64,000 bases of DNA from Hypomyces perniciosus (Eukaryota > Ascomycota > Sordariomycetes > Hypocreales > Hypocreaceae): positions 3,534,001-3,598,000 of the forward strand of contig SPDT01000001.1 of NCBI GenBank assembly GCA_008477525.1. The letters are read 5' to 3'. Every line of letters starts with the position of its first letter. Position 1 is the stretch's first letter. The position numbers and the translations under genes are program-made. Shown one piece after another: positions 36,679 to 46,963 of this stretch. The notes under the pieces are model-generated. The model did no database searches. It worked only from the letters and a program-made list of their open reading frames with translations, and was not told where the DNA came from.

Positions 36679-37890
36679 ATGTGTCAACACCACGAACAAG
36701 GCCAAGCCAGCACCAAATCCTCCCGTAACGAGGATTTCCCCTGGCACGTAGGCATCTTCGACGCCCACTGCCATCCCACAGACACCATATCCTCTGTGGC
36801 TTGCCTCTCCAGCATGCGCGCCGCAACGCTCGCCATCATGGCCACACGTTCACAAGATCAGCACCTCGTTGCCGACGTAGCAACCTCATACGGGTCTTCC
36901 AAAGTTGTTCCGTCGTTCGGCTGGCATCCCTGGTTCTCATACCAACTCTACGACGATTCCTCCCCAGAGCCAACGTATAAGCCCAGTGATGCTGGTGACA
37001 GAGACGCTCTCGCCAGAGAAGCACACTATCAATCCGTCCTCGCTCCATCCCCCCAGGACCCAGAATTCCTCTCCTCCCTGTCCGTCCCAACACCCCTTTC
37101 ATCTTTCATATCTTCCACTCGCAAACAGCTCGAGGCATTTCCCCACGCCCTAGTCGGCGAGATCGGACTGGACAAGGCCTTCCGCCTGCCACAGCAGTGG
37201 GATATCTCGGATGCCTCCGCACGGGATGACTCACTTACCCCTGGTGGTCGTGAGGGCCGGTTACTAAGCCCCTATCGCGTACGTATACAGCACCAGCAAG
37301 TCATCATGAAAGCGCAGTTACAGCTCGCCGGCGAAGTCGGCCGTCCTGTCAGTGTCCATGGAGTTCAGGCCCACGGTGTTCTCTATGACACTGTATCAGC
37401 ATGCTGGAAAGGCCACGAACGCAAGGTTCTATCCCGTCGGGAGAAGAGAATGGTTGCGCCGGGGGCCGAAGGCTCCTCAGATGAGGGTGCTAATGACGAG
37501 GACGAAGACGAAGACGAAGCAGAGCCCACCCGTAGCAGGAAGCCCGTCGAGAGTAAGCCCTTTCCGCCGAGGATATGCCTTCACTCATACAGCGGCGGCG
37601 TCGAAATGCTATCGCGGTGGCTACACCCTTCCGTACCATCCAAAATCTTTGTCTCCTTTTCCACAGCGGTCAACTTAGGCACAGATGGTGGTAAAGCCAA
37701 GCTGGCTGATATCATCCGTATAGTACCTGATGATAGAATCCTAGTCGAAAGTGACCTACACATGGCGGGAGAAGACATGGAGGCCGCATTGGAAGACATG
37801 TACTGCCTGGTATGCGAGATCAAAGGGTGGGACCTCGAAAATGGAGTGAGGAGGATAGGGAAGAACTTTAACAAGTTTATATATGGATGA
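36679..37890 (+). CDS. TatD-family metal-dependent hydrolase (Scn1-like)
   Basis: A 403-aa protein of the TatD DNase/amidohydrolase barrel family, of the kind called Cut9-interacting protein Scn1 in fission yeast. Metal-binding motifs are in order: FDAHCHP (H30, H32), a Glu in VGEIGLDKAF (about 160), a His in SVHGVQAH (about 224), a His in CLHSYSGG (about 300) and an Asp in ILVESDLHMAGED (about 357). All expected ligands are present, so catalysis is plausible, probably on DNA or a small substrate. Compared with bacterial TatD it carries an acidic insertion (SDEGANDEDEDEDEAEPTRS) and an extra loop near 95-130. The frame is open 74 codons further upstream (ATG 36457), but that part is low-complexity and contains a spacer repeat word, so I start at MCQHHEQ. 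Confidence 0.88.
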   Translation: MCQHHEQGQASTKSSRNEDFPWHVGIFDAHCHPTDTISSVACLSSMRAATLAIMATRSQDQHLVADVATSYGSSKVVPSFGWHPWFSYQLYDDSSPEPTYKPSDAGDRDALAREAHYQSVLAPSPQDPEFLSSLSVPTPLSSFISSTRKQLEAFPHALVGEIGLDKAFRLPQQWDISDASARDDSLTPGGREGRLLSPYRVRIQHQQVIMKAQLQLAGEVGRPVSVHGVQAHGVLYDTVSACWKGHERKVLSRREKRMVAPGAEGSSDEGANDEDEDEDEAEPTRSRKPVESKPFPPRICLHSYSGGVEMLSRWLHPSVPSKIFVSFSTAVNLGTDGGKAKLADIIRIVPDDRILVESDLHMAGEDMEAALEDMYCLVCEIKGWDLENGVRRIGKNFNKFIYG

Positions 37891-38252
37891 AGGAGTGACT
37901 GGCAATTCTAATGAATTGTTCTATGTTGCTCCATACCATATATTAACATTACAAATAGGGAAATTTATATCGGAAGTAGACAGATTGCTAGGCGTTACAT
38001 GGCCGCGCCGGGCATTATGGTGTCTGTATCCAACCGTGACGAAAATGATCAATCCCAGCGCTTCCCATTGTTTGTTTTGGTTTCCCCATATAGATTCAAT
38101 TAAACCAAGCACCTGACTCCCTGCAAAATCAATGACGAAAGAAATGGTATCACACCGTGTCGTATCATGGCTGATATGCTTCTTTATCTCTCCCATTATC
38201 CTCCCCTTATCTTTGTCATTTCACACATGAGGCTTGCCTGCCGGGCTGGCCG
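37891..38252. other. Convergent spacer
   Basis: 362 bp holding the 3' ends of the TatD-type and type I membrane protein genes. No other feature is seen. Confidence 0.5.
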
Positions 38253-39747
38253 CTATGAAGTGGTATTCCGTGTATTTCGAGGACCGCTGTAGGCTGGAGG
38301 GATGTCGTCGTCGGGGATGGACCCGGGATGCTTAGGCAGCTGAGATTTCTTCAAAATCCTCCCTTCCTCCATGGTTATCAGATCGTCCACCAGACTGGTA
38401 GCCTCCTTGAAGCTCGCAATCTCCTCCTCCATAGTCGTCTGTGGCGGCAAGCATGTTGAAACCGGCTTCTCGCTGTATTCGTATTGGGAGATATTCCGGG
38501 GTAGTATATAGCTCCTCTGCCGTCCCCCAACCTGGTGACGGATAAAGCGTAGGATATAGTAGAATAAGAAGCCGAACGTAAGAGCGGACTCGGCAACTAT
38601 TAGAAGGAGGGGGATGCGATTAACAGGCTGTGCAATTCGTTAGCCCTGGAGAACATCAAAATTGCTAGAGTATACTTACCCTTCGCTGACGATGCGGATG
38701 CCTAGAGAGACCGTTGTAAGCCTCGTAGTCGTCATAGTTTCCAACGTTATCGTCATCACGGGGCCCCCTTTTGTCGTCTGGTTTCATGTCCTCGGCACCA
38801 TCATTATCCTCGTCATCGCCGTGATTTCCGTTATCATCCGTGCATCCAACGACAGCCTTCCACCGATCTTCGACAGTGTTGCAGAGATGCCAGTGCGCAA
38901 CCTTGGCCTTATCCGAAAAAGTTCGCAACACGCACTGTAAATCCTTGCACTCGGCTGCCGATGGCAAGGGCTTGAGTGCAAGCTTCTTCATGATTTCGAT
39001 CTCCGTATCCTCAAGCAGGCCCTCAAGGTCGTTAATCTCACTGCTCAGCAACTGAATCGTATCCTTTATCTGCTCCTTCAATTCGCCATCCTCTGAGGTG
39101 CGAAGCATTGACTCATCCCCGACCTGTAAGACTTTAACCTTGTGCCCCTTTTGCTGGAATCTGACGAAGAAGCTGGTCTCGGGAACGGCTTTCCCATCAA
39201 AAGACATTATCGTAATGGCCAAGTTTTGGTCCCAAGGCACGTCCTGGCGTTCGTTGCAGGTAAAGCTCCAGTTGGCAGTGACGGCAGGCCCGGATGTAGA
39301 GGCAAATGTTCCCTGGCCAGCACCGGTGTCGTCTTGAGATAGTAGGTAGCCATCGATTCTTACTTTGGCAGTGTCACAGGCTTGCTCTGACTCTTGGATG
39401 TCCATACGAAAGACCTTGGGGACGTGATGTAAGTAACACAATGAAGCAAGTGAGGGCAGTTGGGCAGAAGTACCAGAGTTTTGCTCGTGTTCTTTGTGAC
39501 CCCAACATCAACAGCAACACTGAAGGAATTGTCGATCGGCGAGGCTATTCATATTGGGAGATGGTCAGTTATTTCAGTTACACCAACGCCAATACACGGA
39601 GGGAGTACAAAGTATATGAACCGGATATACGATGCCATCGTTATGTCGGAGTAGACATTGGGAACAATACGTACCATCAACAGTAGCCCTCGCCAACACG
39701 GTTGTCGGCACCAGCAGGAGTGCTGCCGCCGTACTGAAGCCACGCAT
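38253..39747 (-). CDS. Type I membrane protein of unknown function (signal peptide, coiled coil, acidic stalk, one TM)
   Basis: Exons 39747-39675, 39544-39474, 39414-38680 and 38627-38253 give 417 aa; every junction keeps frame. The start MRGFSTAAALLLVPTTVLAR is a secretory signal. The lumenal or extracellular part has a beta-rich section (SFSVAVDVGVTKNTSKTL, VFRMDIQESEQACDTAKVRI, TANWSFTCNERQDVPWDQNL). A coiled coil follows (KEQIKDTIQLLSSEINDLEG), then a Cys-containing segment (AAECKDLQCVLRTFSDKAKV) and a very acidic stalk (DDNGNHGDDEDNDGAEDMKP). Next comes one membrane helix (IPLLLIVAESALTFGFLFYY) and a 90-residue cytosolic tail with a PPAY motif (DDDIPPAYSGP), a potential WW-domain ligand. 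I do not recognise the family. A cell-surface or endomembrane role is inferred from topology only. Confidence 0.8.
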
Positions 39748-41096
39748 TGTAGAAACTTGACTCGTAAAGGCAGGACGGACGAAAGGGTTTGTGGGGGCAA
39801 TTAATAAACAAAAAGACAAGTATAGTTTATTAGTACGCGTGTGTGTCCGGAATGGAGCTTGCGAATTCCAGGTCAGAAAGATGGGGCCGGATGGGTTGGG
39901 AAGCAGGAGAAGGGGATTTGAGGAGTGAGTCAACAAGAAGAAGAAGAAGAAAAATAGGGACTACGTAGGCGCTTCGAGGCCGCATCACGATGCGTCTTCT
40001 CTCCACGGATACGACTTCTAATACGGAGAATACCTATGTACGTACTATAAGCTTTGGGGCCATATAGCGGAGTTGATGGATCCGCAAATACCGAGTGCAT
40101 CAACTCCGCCGCGGGCTTCAATAAGAGCAGCATCTAAAATGAACTACACTGACGGATGTTACGTATATGTCCGTACCTCCGTTCGAGGCGCAGGCGGACC
40201 AGGCTAGGCCAGAGTAAGGCACTGAAGGGAGCGCGTTCTCATGCGACCTCTTCTTGTTGTGACTCTGATTTGTCCGCCTATAAACAACATACGAGTACGT
40301 GATCCGTGGTTAAGGCACCCGGCAGATGGATCATAATCAGACCAGCATTCATCACCCTTTCTGCTGCTCTCTGTTGAAGAAACACCACATCTCTGGAGTA
40401 TGTACCCCATATCGAGACACGGGAAGAAGCTTTGTGGGTCAGAGGGCGACGCAATACGGAGTACATAGTACCACTATTCGTCCACCCTCGTCTCAATGTT
40501 GATACCGCGTGCTGGTCCGGGGCACGTATAAGCCAATAAACATCGAGGAGCTGTCGAGTCAACCCCCTACTTGTAAATCCCCAAACAAGGCTGTGGCACG
40601 TGCTGCGCCGCCTTGGACAAAAAGGTTCCATATGACGTAAACTCTATCTACGGAGTATTGGGTCTTATTGGACATTCGTCATAGACCAGGGTACCATTTC
40701 TCGAGATTTGATTTGCTGGTTATTAGATGCCAGATCCAACAGGGATACTCGTATTGTCTTGAATGACACACGTCTGCGGTCTCCGTGTTTTTTTTTCCTT
40801 TCTGGTTTTTGTACTTCTTCATGCTTCGTAGCGACGAGTCATGAACTGGCAATTGCTCCGGAGTATAATAGTTCTCCGTAGTACGAAGTGCTAATAATCC
40901 TACTTTAATTCTAGCCCCAAGGCTCACTCCGAGGCTTCCTAACCCCTGACCCTAACCCCTGTGCTAAGATGCAAACAAAAGAAGCTTGTTTTATTTTTAC
41001 GAGTAAGGCTCCTCTCCTCCTTTGTCAGATATATACATACGAGTACATAGGCCTACTGCAGAGTACTACTGGCAGTACTAATAGTAATACTAATAG

Positions 41097-41140
41097 AGAA
41101 TTGCTATTTGCACAGGTCCAAATGTCTATTTGCACAGGAA
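41097..41140 (+). repeat. Left terminal inverted repeat of the element
   Basis: 44 bp, matching the reverse complement of 41893-41936 with one mismatch (C versus T in the middle). It contains two copies of CTATTTGCACAGG. Confidence 0.85.
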
Positions 41141-41892
41141 ATCCACTTTTCAGACCCACTTCCCCACTGCCATACCCCGCCACCAAATTTTTATAGCGTT
41201 GCATAGAATAACATAAGGCAGCCTAAATATATATTTTTTTAACAATCTACTTAAATTACAGTATAAAAGCTCCCTATTTACTCCGTATTAAAACCTCAAA
41301 TTGCTTAAATAACGCATTTCTATACGAAGTAGTTATAAGCATATTACAGCTTCTAATTAATCTGTGCTGAGCCCAGCTCAATTGCCTCTGCCCTAGTGGC
41401 GATGGCCGCCGCGGGCCTTTGTCGCAAATAAGGGAAATAAACATTGGCTGGCTAATGCCATCGATCACTCGCTTCTCGGAAGTTGACTGCCGGACAAGGG
41501 CGGCACCATTATTGATGTAGAAGTCGCGGAGGAAATTCTCGACATCTATATACGTATCGAACTGTTACGACGGCAGCAAAGGCGGAATTGGCTAACCGAT
41601 ATAATCATCATTAAAAAAGGCATTATAAGAACTAGCAGGCTTATTTAATTAAGTAGGTGTAATAGGCTTAGAGCCTTTAGGCGCGTTGAGAATAAAATTC
41701 AAGTCTATCTCAAGTTATTGCGTTAGTAATAGCTTTATAAAAGGCAGCGCCGTTAATAAGGAAATTTTTTTAATTGTAGGTTTAGTCAGCCTAGGCTCTT
41801 TTAGCGCTACTTTTTTATCTAGGGTCTTTTATTGTAATTTGGTGTGGCGGTATGGGCAGCGCGGGATTGGCTAAAAAAAAAGTATGCCCCAC

Positions 41893-41936
41893 TTCCTGTG
41901 CAAATAGACATTTAGACCTGTGCAAATAGCAATTCT
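41893..41936 (-). repeat. Right terminal inverted repeat of the element
   Basis: 44 bp, the inverted partner of 41097-41140. It is followed directly by a TACGGAGTACTTCGTA word (41939-41954). Confidence 0.85.
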
Positions 41937-42251
41937 TATACGGAGTACTTCGTAGGGATTACCGCTATTAGCGGCGACAAGCGTCACCTTTATCGGCGAG
42001 ATCTCATCTCGGATCCACTGCCGGATATTGCCGTCAACTCCATACGTATGTAAGTAAGTAAGGACATTTTTAAGCCTACGTAAGCTTCTCTCTATCTTTG
42101 TCTGGTTCGTAGTGTAATCCATAGTAAAATGTAGGTAATGTATGATTCCAGTACTAAAATGTCGATATCCCAGAGTAGGTAGTTCATCGACTCATGATGA
42201 CGGCCGCAACAGAGAGCTGTGTACCCCCCACTGCGGCGGCAGTGCCTCAAT

Positions 42252-43040
42252 TCATGGCCATAGCTCAGTCGTTGTCCATGAGCTTCCAGACTCCGTCGCT
42301 TCTACTTTGTAGTTCCATCTCTTGCCCCTATTTGAGTCCATCAAATCCACTCTGTCCACCTCTTCGGGCATAATCACCAAGACCCGGAAGTTCTTCCTTG
42401 CCACCTCGTCATGTAAATCCTCAACTACTTGTCCCAGCACCATGCCTGGTTCCGGCTTTTCAGTCAGAGGCCTACCTGGGGTCGGATTCTTGAATGAACC
42501 CCTCATCAGGGGGCTCAAGTTGCCAAAATGTGCCGTCAACTCCCGAGTCCAGCTCCATGTTCCAGATTCGTCTGTACTTGTACTACGCATCCAGAACTGT
42601 AGGGCAGCTCTCACAGGTGCCGCGGCGTCGGACTCTATGTCTGGGCCGACCACGCAGACGCGGCCACGGATTCGCCATTGAGTCTGCTGCTTCTCTGCCC
42701 AGAAGACTGCTTCAATGGGGCCTCCAATGCCCGATTGCTCCGAATCCTCCCTGCCGAGCAATTCGGGGATTTTCTCCATGCGAACATCCGTTGTAATTGC
42801 CGGCATATCACTGATGTAAAGATCCGGATTCCGCTCAGCGGGGTTCCTGTGGTTGGCCGGTAGTGAAGCCCACATGCCGCGGAAAATGACCGTCCGGGCT
42901 CTGGGTACGAGCTGGATGGCTGAATTGGGTGATGTCTCCAGGGCGTGGATTGTGCTGAGAACGAAGCTCGGGGGCTGCATCTCCTGAATGTGAGAGAGAA
43001 ACGCGGAGCGCCAGGGCGCCGCAGATGGTGATGATGACAT
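42252..43040 (-). CDS. Pyridoxamine 5'-phosphate oxidase-like FMN-binding protein (Alr4036 type)
   Basis: A 262-aa protein from ATG 43040 (MSSSPSAAPWRSAFLSHIQE), single exon. It resembles the split-barrel FMN family that fungal genomes label as pyridoxamine phosphate oxidase, Alr4036 type. Matching segments are SAIQLVPRARTVIFRGMWAS, the DMPAITTDVRMEKIPEL region, EAVFWAEKQQTQWRIRGRVC and the C-terminal NFRVLVIMPEEVDRVDLMDS followed by RGKRWNY. True pyridoxal phosphate synthesis is not certain; many relatives have no proven substrate. An in-frame ATG at 43115 would add a Thr-rich leader encoded by a microsatellite, so I prefer 43040, which also has an A at -3. Confidence 0.85.
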   Translation of the reverse strand: MSSSPSAAPWRSAFLSHIQEMQPPSFVLSTIHALETSPNSAIQLVPRARTVIFRGMWASLPANHRNPAERNPDLYISDMPAITTDVRMEKIPELLGREDSEQSGIGGPIEAVFWAEKQQTQWRIRGRVCVVGPDIESDAAAPVRAALQFWMRSTSTDESGTWSWTRELTAHFGNLSPLMRGSFKNPTPGRPLTEKPEPGMVLGQVVEDLHDEVARKNFRVLVIMPEEVDRVDLMDSNRGKRWNYKVEATESGSSWTTTELWP

Positions 43041-44364
43041 TGTTGTGCTCTGGTGGAGGTGGTCGAGAAGCTGCCTCGTGCGTCGAACTGGTGTAGTAGT
43101 AGTAGAAGCCCTCATGAGGACGAATTGGCGCCGGCAAATACTATGAAGCTGTTTACTGCGCACTAGTAGGAGAGATGATGGAGAGTCAGCAGGATGAAGC
43201 GCAATGCCCCGCCAAAGACCTACCTATTCGGGATAGTTAGTATTACCTATATGACGTATGAATCACTCACTCTTATGTACGAGGAGAATCTGCACGACAT
43301 GACGGGCTGTTGCATCTTAGTTGTTGTCCAGAGCTGCTTCTGAAACAATTGGATGAACCGAGACGTGTCGATTGTGTTGTTTGCTCCTTGGCAATTGCTT
43401 GTTCTTCAAGTACCGAGCGAGACACGTTGGTTGACTGACAAAGCAGCCCGTTACGACGCCACAATTCTACGGGCCACCCTAGACCTAACTTTGCCGCAGG
43501 AGAAAGGAGAAGTACATAATACTACTGCTACATAACCACTGGGTGGGTGGGACCCTATTTATATGATTAGTATAAATGGTAGGTGTTGGCTTTAATACCT
43601 CATTCCATAAGACAGTGGCATTGAGAGTTGTGAGTGGTTGGTTTTCGGATTAGTACTGTATTGTCATGGAACTTAGTATGATCGAATTCTCTCGTATTTC
43701 CCGTGTACTATTTGCCATTTACCAGTTTAGCCTGGACCGGTAGTCAATAGCTTGCCGCCGTCTTATACAAATAGTATTAGTCAGTGAAGCATTTCCATGT
43801 TGCTACGTTACATAACCGCCTGCAGCAGCATCTCTTACGCAGGCGGAAAAGAAGTGTGGCTTTGCAGCTGATTGACAAGCACATGTGTTTGGCCTAGCGT
43901 TGCCCAAAGAACTGCCTTTCCTAGCGCCCCCTGCGGCTGAGTTACAACTACTCGTACTGAGACGCAAGCAGAAGAAGATGTCTACGAAGTACGTACGAAG
44001 TCATGTCACCCTACGAGTACTAGCACGAAGTAGTAAGTGTGTTAGGATTAATACCTTGGGGCCTGGGAGACAGACGAGTGCGAGTGCGTTGAAGGCCGTC
44101 TCCAGCAGTCTTATTCCCATCACCATTCCCTCCAATTCCCGCGGCCTTCCCCATCCTTTCCCCATCCTTTTGTCCCCATCCTTTTGCCCCCATCCCTCCC
44201 CTCCCCTCCCCTTCCCGCATATCTCGCTTGTCCAGTCCCGAGCGTCTTATTTCCAGTGCTCAAAGCCGCCGACAAAAACTGCGTGGAACCCAAAAAACAC
44301 AGCACTGCGTTATTCCCGGCGCGCCGAGCCAGGAGCGGCCTCCCTTGCCGCTGATTGATGCGTG
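43041..44364. other. Divergent intergenic region before the Zn2Cys6 regulator
   Basis: AT-rich on the left, C-rich near 44120-44220 (repeated CCCCATCCTTT units just before the regulator). TACGAAGTA words lie at about 43982, 43993 and 44028. No gene is supported. Confidence 0.5.
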
Positions 44365-46963
44365 ATGGATCTGTTGCAGTTCCAGCATGGCGGCAGCGCC
44401 CAGCACCAGCACCAGCACCAGCACCAGCACCAGCACCAGCACCAACACCAACACCAGCATGGTCGAGGAGGCGTCGGCGGCCACGGGAGCACTGCGTCGT
44501 CGGCTCTGACTCCGAGCTCCGTGTCCAACACCTCCATCGCGTCGCCCGGCTCGGTCTCGGCCTCGGCCTCCCATCGTCTGCCGGTCGGGGGCGGACGCGA
44601 CTATCGCGGCGGCATAGAGGCCCATTATGCGGACCAGCAGGCCGACATGGACGACGACATGGACGACGGTGACGTGGATGGTGACGGACCCCCCAAGAAG
44701 AAGCAAAAACGCAACAAGCCCACACTGTCGTGTCACGAATGTGTGGAGAGAAAGACCAAGGTGCGTAGCCTCGTCACATCCATACTTTATACCCACCTAT
44801 AATCGTACCTCTGTATAAGCATCACGCAGCCAGCCTGCCATCTGCTCCTTGTCATGTGAGAAGACCATGAGAAGGCCGTGAGAGGACCCCTTTGCTTTTG
44901 AGACCTGCAGCTATCCTGTCCCAAGTGTCTCACGGCCGGGATAGCCTCGTCCTCTCGAAGCTCTGCCAGAACAGAAAATCACTGCGAGTGCAGCTGTACT
45001 GTGCTGCCATGTCTTATTATCCATACCCACACCTCCTACTATCCATTTCGTCACCAGACACTATGAAACAATCACTTGCTACGTAATTGAGTGAATCAAG
45101 CAGTGCATTAACACCGTCGTCATCATAGTGTGACAGAGGGCGACCACATTGCCTTGCTTGTAAGTCAACAACAACACCCAGCGGGTCGAAACTACATACT
45201 GACTTCACATGACAGGCATAAAACGACAGACAGAATGCAGATATGCACATGTCGCAAACTTACTGGAGTTGGTCTTCCCTTTCCACACCGGGGGAGAGAC
45301 GTTTGCTGATGACCCATAGGGAGACATCGAGGTCTGCTAACAATGGACGACGCATGACCAAGCCGCCTAAGAAGAAGTCTGGTTCGGCCGAGAAGCTGCC
45401 AGTTCCTAATATTGCAGACAGATGTGCCAACAATATTGACGATGCTTCCTCCCGAGGAGCTGTAGCCCTCTCCACAGGTCTAATGTCCAATGTGCCCTAC
45501 TCTGTGGCAACAGCTAGCAACGTCTTTGGCATAGGCTCAGAACACCCCTTTGCCAACTATTGGACCTGCGAGGGTGGTCTGCCAGAAGTCATATCTGTGC
45601 TTCCCGACAAGTTGCAAGCTGATATTTTGCTGAGCCGGTACTTTGAGTGCGTCGACCCGGTGTATCCAATGATCCACCGCCTAACATTCTATGCCGACTA
45701 TGAGCACTTCTGGCAACTAAGTCCCCCAGAAAAGAATAAAGTTGATGCCGCCTTCATAGCGCAGATCTTCGTCATGCTGGCCCTGGGCACCCAATTTGTC
45801 ACCACGACGTCGCCGCAGGAGCGAAAGCAGACTGCAGAATTCTATGCCTCAGCTAGTAACCAGGCTCTCCGCATGTTTTCGTATCTGAGCACGGCATCCA
45901 TTCGGTCGGTTCAGGCCATGGTACTCATGACCTATTTCCTAATCAATGACAACCACGCCTCGGACGGATGGGCATTTGCTGGCATTCTGATACGCCAGGC
46001 GTATGCCATGGGCTTACACCGTGATCCCAACATTGGTAATGACCCCCAACCCAACCCCCTCATCTATCGGCCGGCCACGGCGCTCATCTGTCTTTAGTGA
46101 CGCCAAATGCTAGTCCCTTTGAAAAGCAACAACGCCGCAAGGTTTGGCAGGCGGTTCTGCTGCAAGACACATTCCTCACGGTGCTTTTGTCCCTTCCGCC
46201 GTCTGCCACGCACACCGACGTTTCAGTCGACGATCTGCTTGACCATGGCTCCTCCATTGCAAGTAGCGACCCCACTGACACTGCATATATCCGGGGCTCG
46301 TGGACCTTGGCAAACCTGGTTCAGGAGACCATCTGTTCTCCCCGATCCTTGGACATGCCCATCTGCGCAACTGCACGGCACAAGTCGAAGTTGGTGGCGG
46401 ACTTCCGAGCCGTCTATCGGTCATTTCCAGATGTGTTCCGGTCTTGGGATGCCGAAAGCCTCACTGCGTTGGCGGGGACGAACAAGCGGGTCGTGCGTCA
46501 GACACTGTTTCTGACGAGCAACTACTTCCATAACCTCATGCTGGTTCACGCCTCGGAGAGCCCGGATGTGCCTGTCAACGTGCGGGGCACGCTCGAGGCG
46601 GCTCACGATGCCATCAGCGCATTCTTCTTGTTGTTCAACCTGCTGGAGTCGGAGGCCCGAGTCTGGTGGGTCTTCAACCATCGGGCTTTTCTTGAGGCGA
46701 TATGCATCGGAAACGTCCTCCGAGAAGCTGCCAAGGAGCCTGGCGGGAAGGAGTTGTTGACCAAAGACCCGTTGTTTGTCCGGGCCAAGACAGATATCAG
46801 TGAGTGGAACCTAATCGACCTCGGCATGGTTTTTTTTTTCTTTTCTCTTTTCTTTTCTGCTAACAGGCGGCCAGCTCGGATGATGCAAATCATGCAGCAG
46901 ATGACTGAGGACTCCGAGGTCGCACGGACAAGGGTGCAGGTTCTGAGCGAGTTTTTGACCTGA
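44365..46963 (+). CDS. Zn2Cys6 fungal transcription factor with fungal-specific regulatory domain
   Basis: Exons 44365-44760, 45129-45159, 45216-45267, 45320-46035, 46098-46799 and 46875-46963 give 661 aa. The zinc cluster C-HE-C-VERKTK-C-DRGRPH-C-LA-C-IKRQTE-C is exact but spread over three exons, one only 31 nt. A Lys-rich block (PPKKKQKRNK) precedes it. The N-terminus has a His-Gln repeat (HQ x8-10). The middle is the fungal-specific domain (LLSRYFECVDPVYPMIHRLT, DGWAFAGILIRQAYAMGLHR). The last intron has a strong polypyrimidine tract and CTAAC; the second of two AGs (46874) is needed to keep frame and give RMMQIMQQMTEDSEVARTRV. It is probably a nuclear DNA-binding activator or repressor; targets are unknown. 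The neighbouring genes do not suggest a pathway. Confidence 0.9.
44401..44460 (+). repeat. CAGCAC hexanucleotide repeat encoding (His-Gln)n
   Basis: Ten 6-bp units (eight CAGCAC-like, then CAACAC variants) inside the first exon of the regulator. Length polymorphism is expected. Confidence 0.9.

Larger units (their letters stand above)
41097..41936. mobile_element. Non-autonomous DNA element (MITE-like) with 44-bp terminal inverted repeats
   Basis: The ends 41097-41140 and 41893-41936 are inverted copies differing at a single base. Each starts AGAATTGCTATTTGCACAGG, and the word CTATTTGCACAGG occurs twice within each repeat. Inside the ends, further inverted similarity is visible: the plus-strand CCCCGCCACCAAATTTTT side at about 41175 against GTAATTTGGTGTGGCGG at about 41835. 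The interior is AT-rich and encodes no transposase. No clean target-site duplication could be read. The size and structure fit a MITE or a decayed DNA transposon. Confidence 0.75.
39748..42251. other. 2.5 kb AT-rich intergenic region with a transposon-like element
   Basis: No intact gene is seen. It contains TACGGAGTA-type words (about 40020, 40455, 40648, 40873, 41279, 41939), a short CCCTAACCCC-like stretch at about 40938-40960, and the inverted-repeat element at 41097-41936. Confidence 0.55.
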
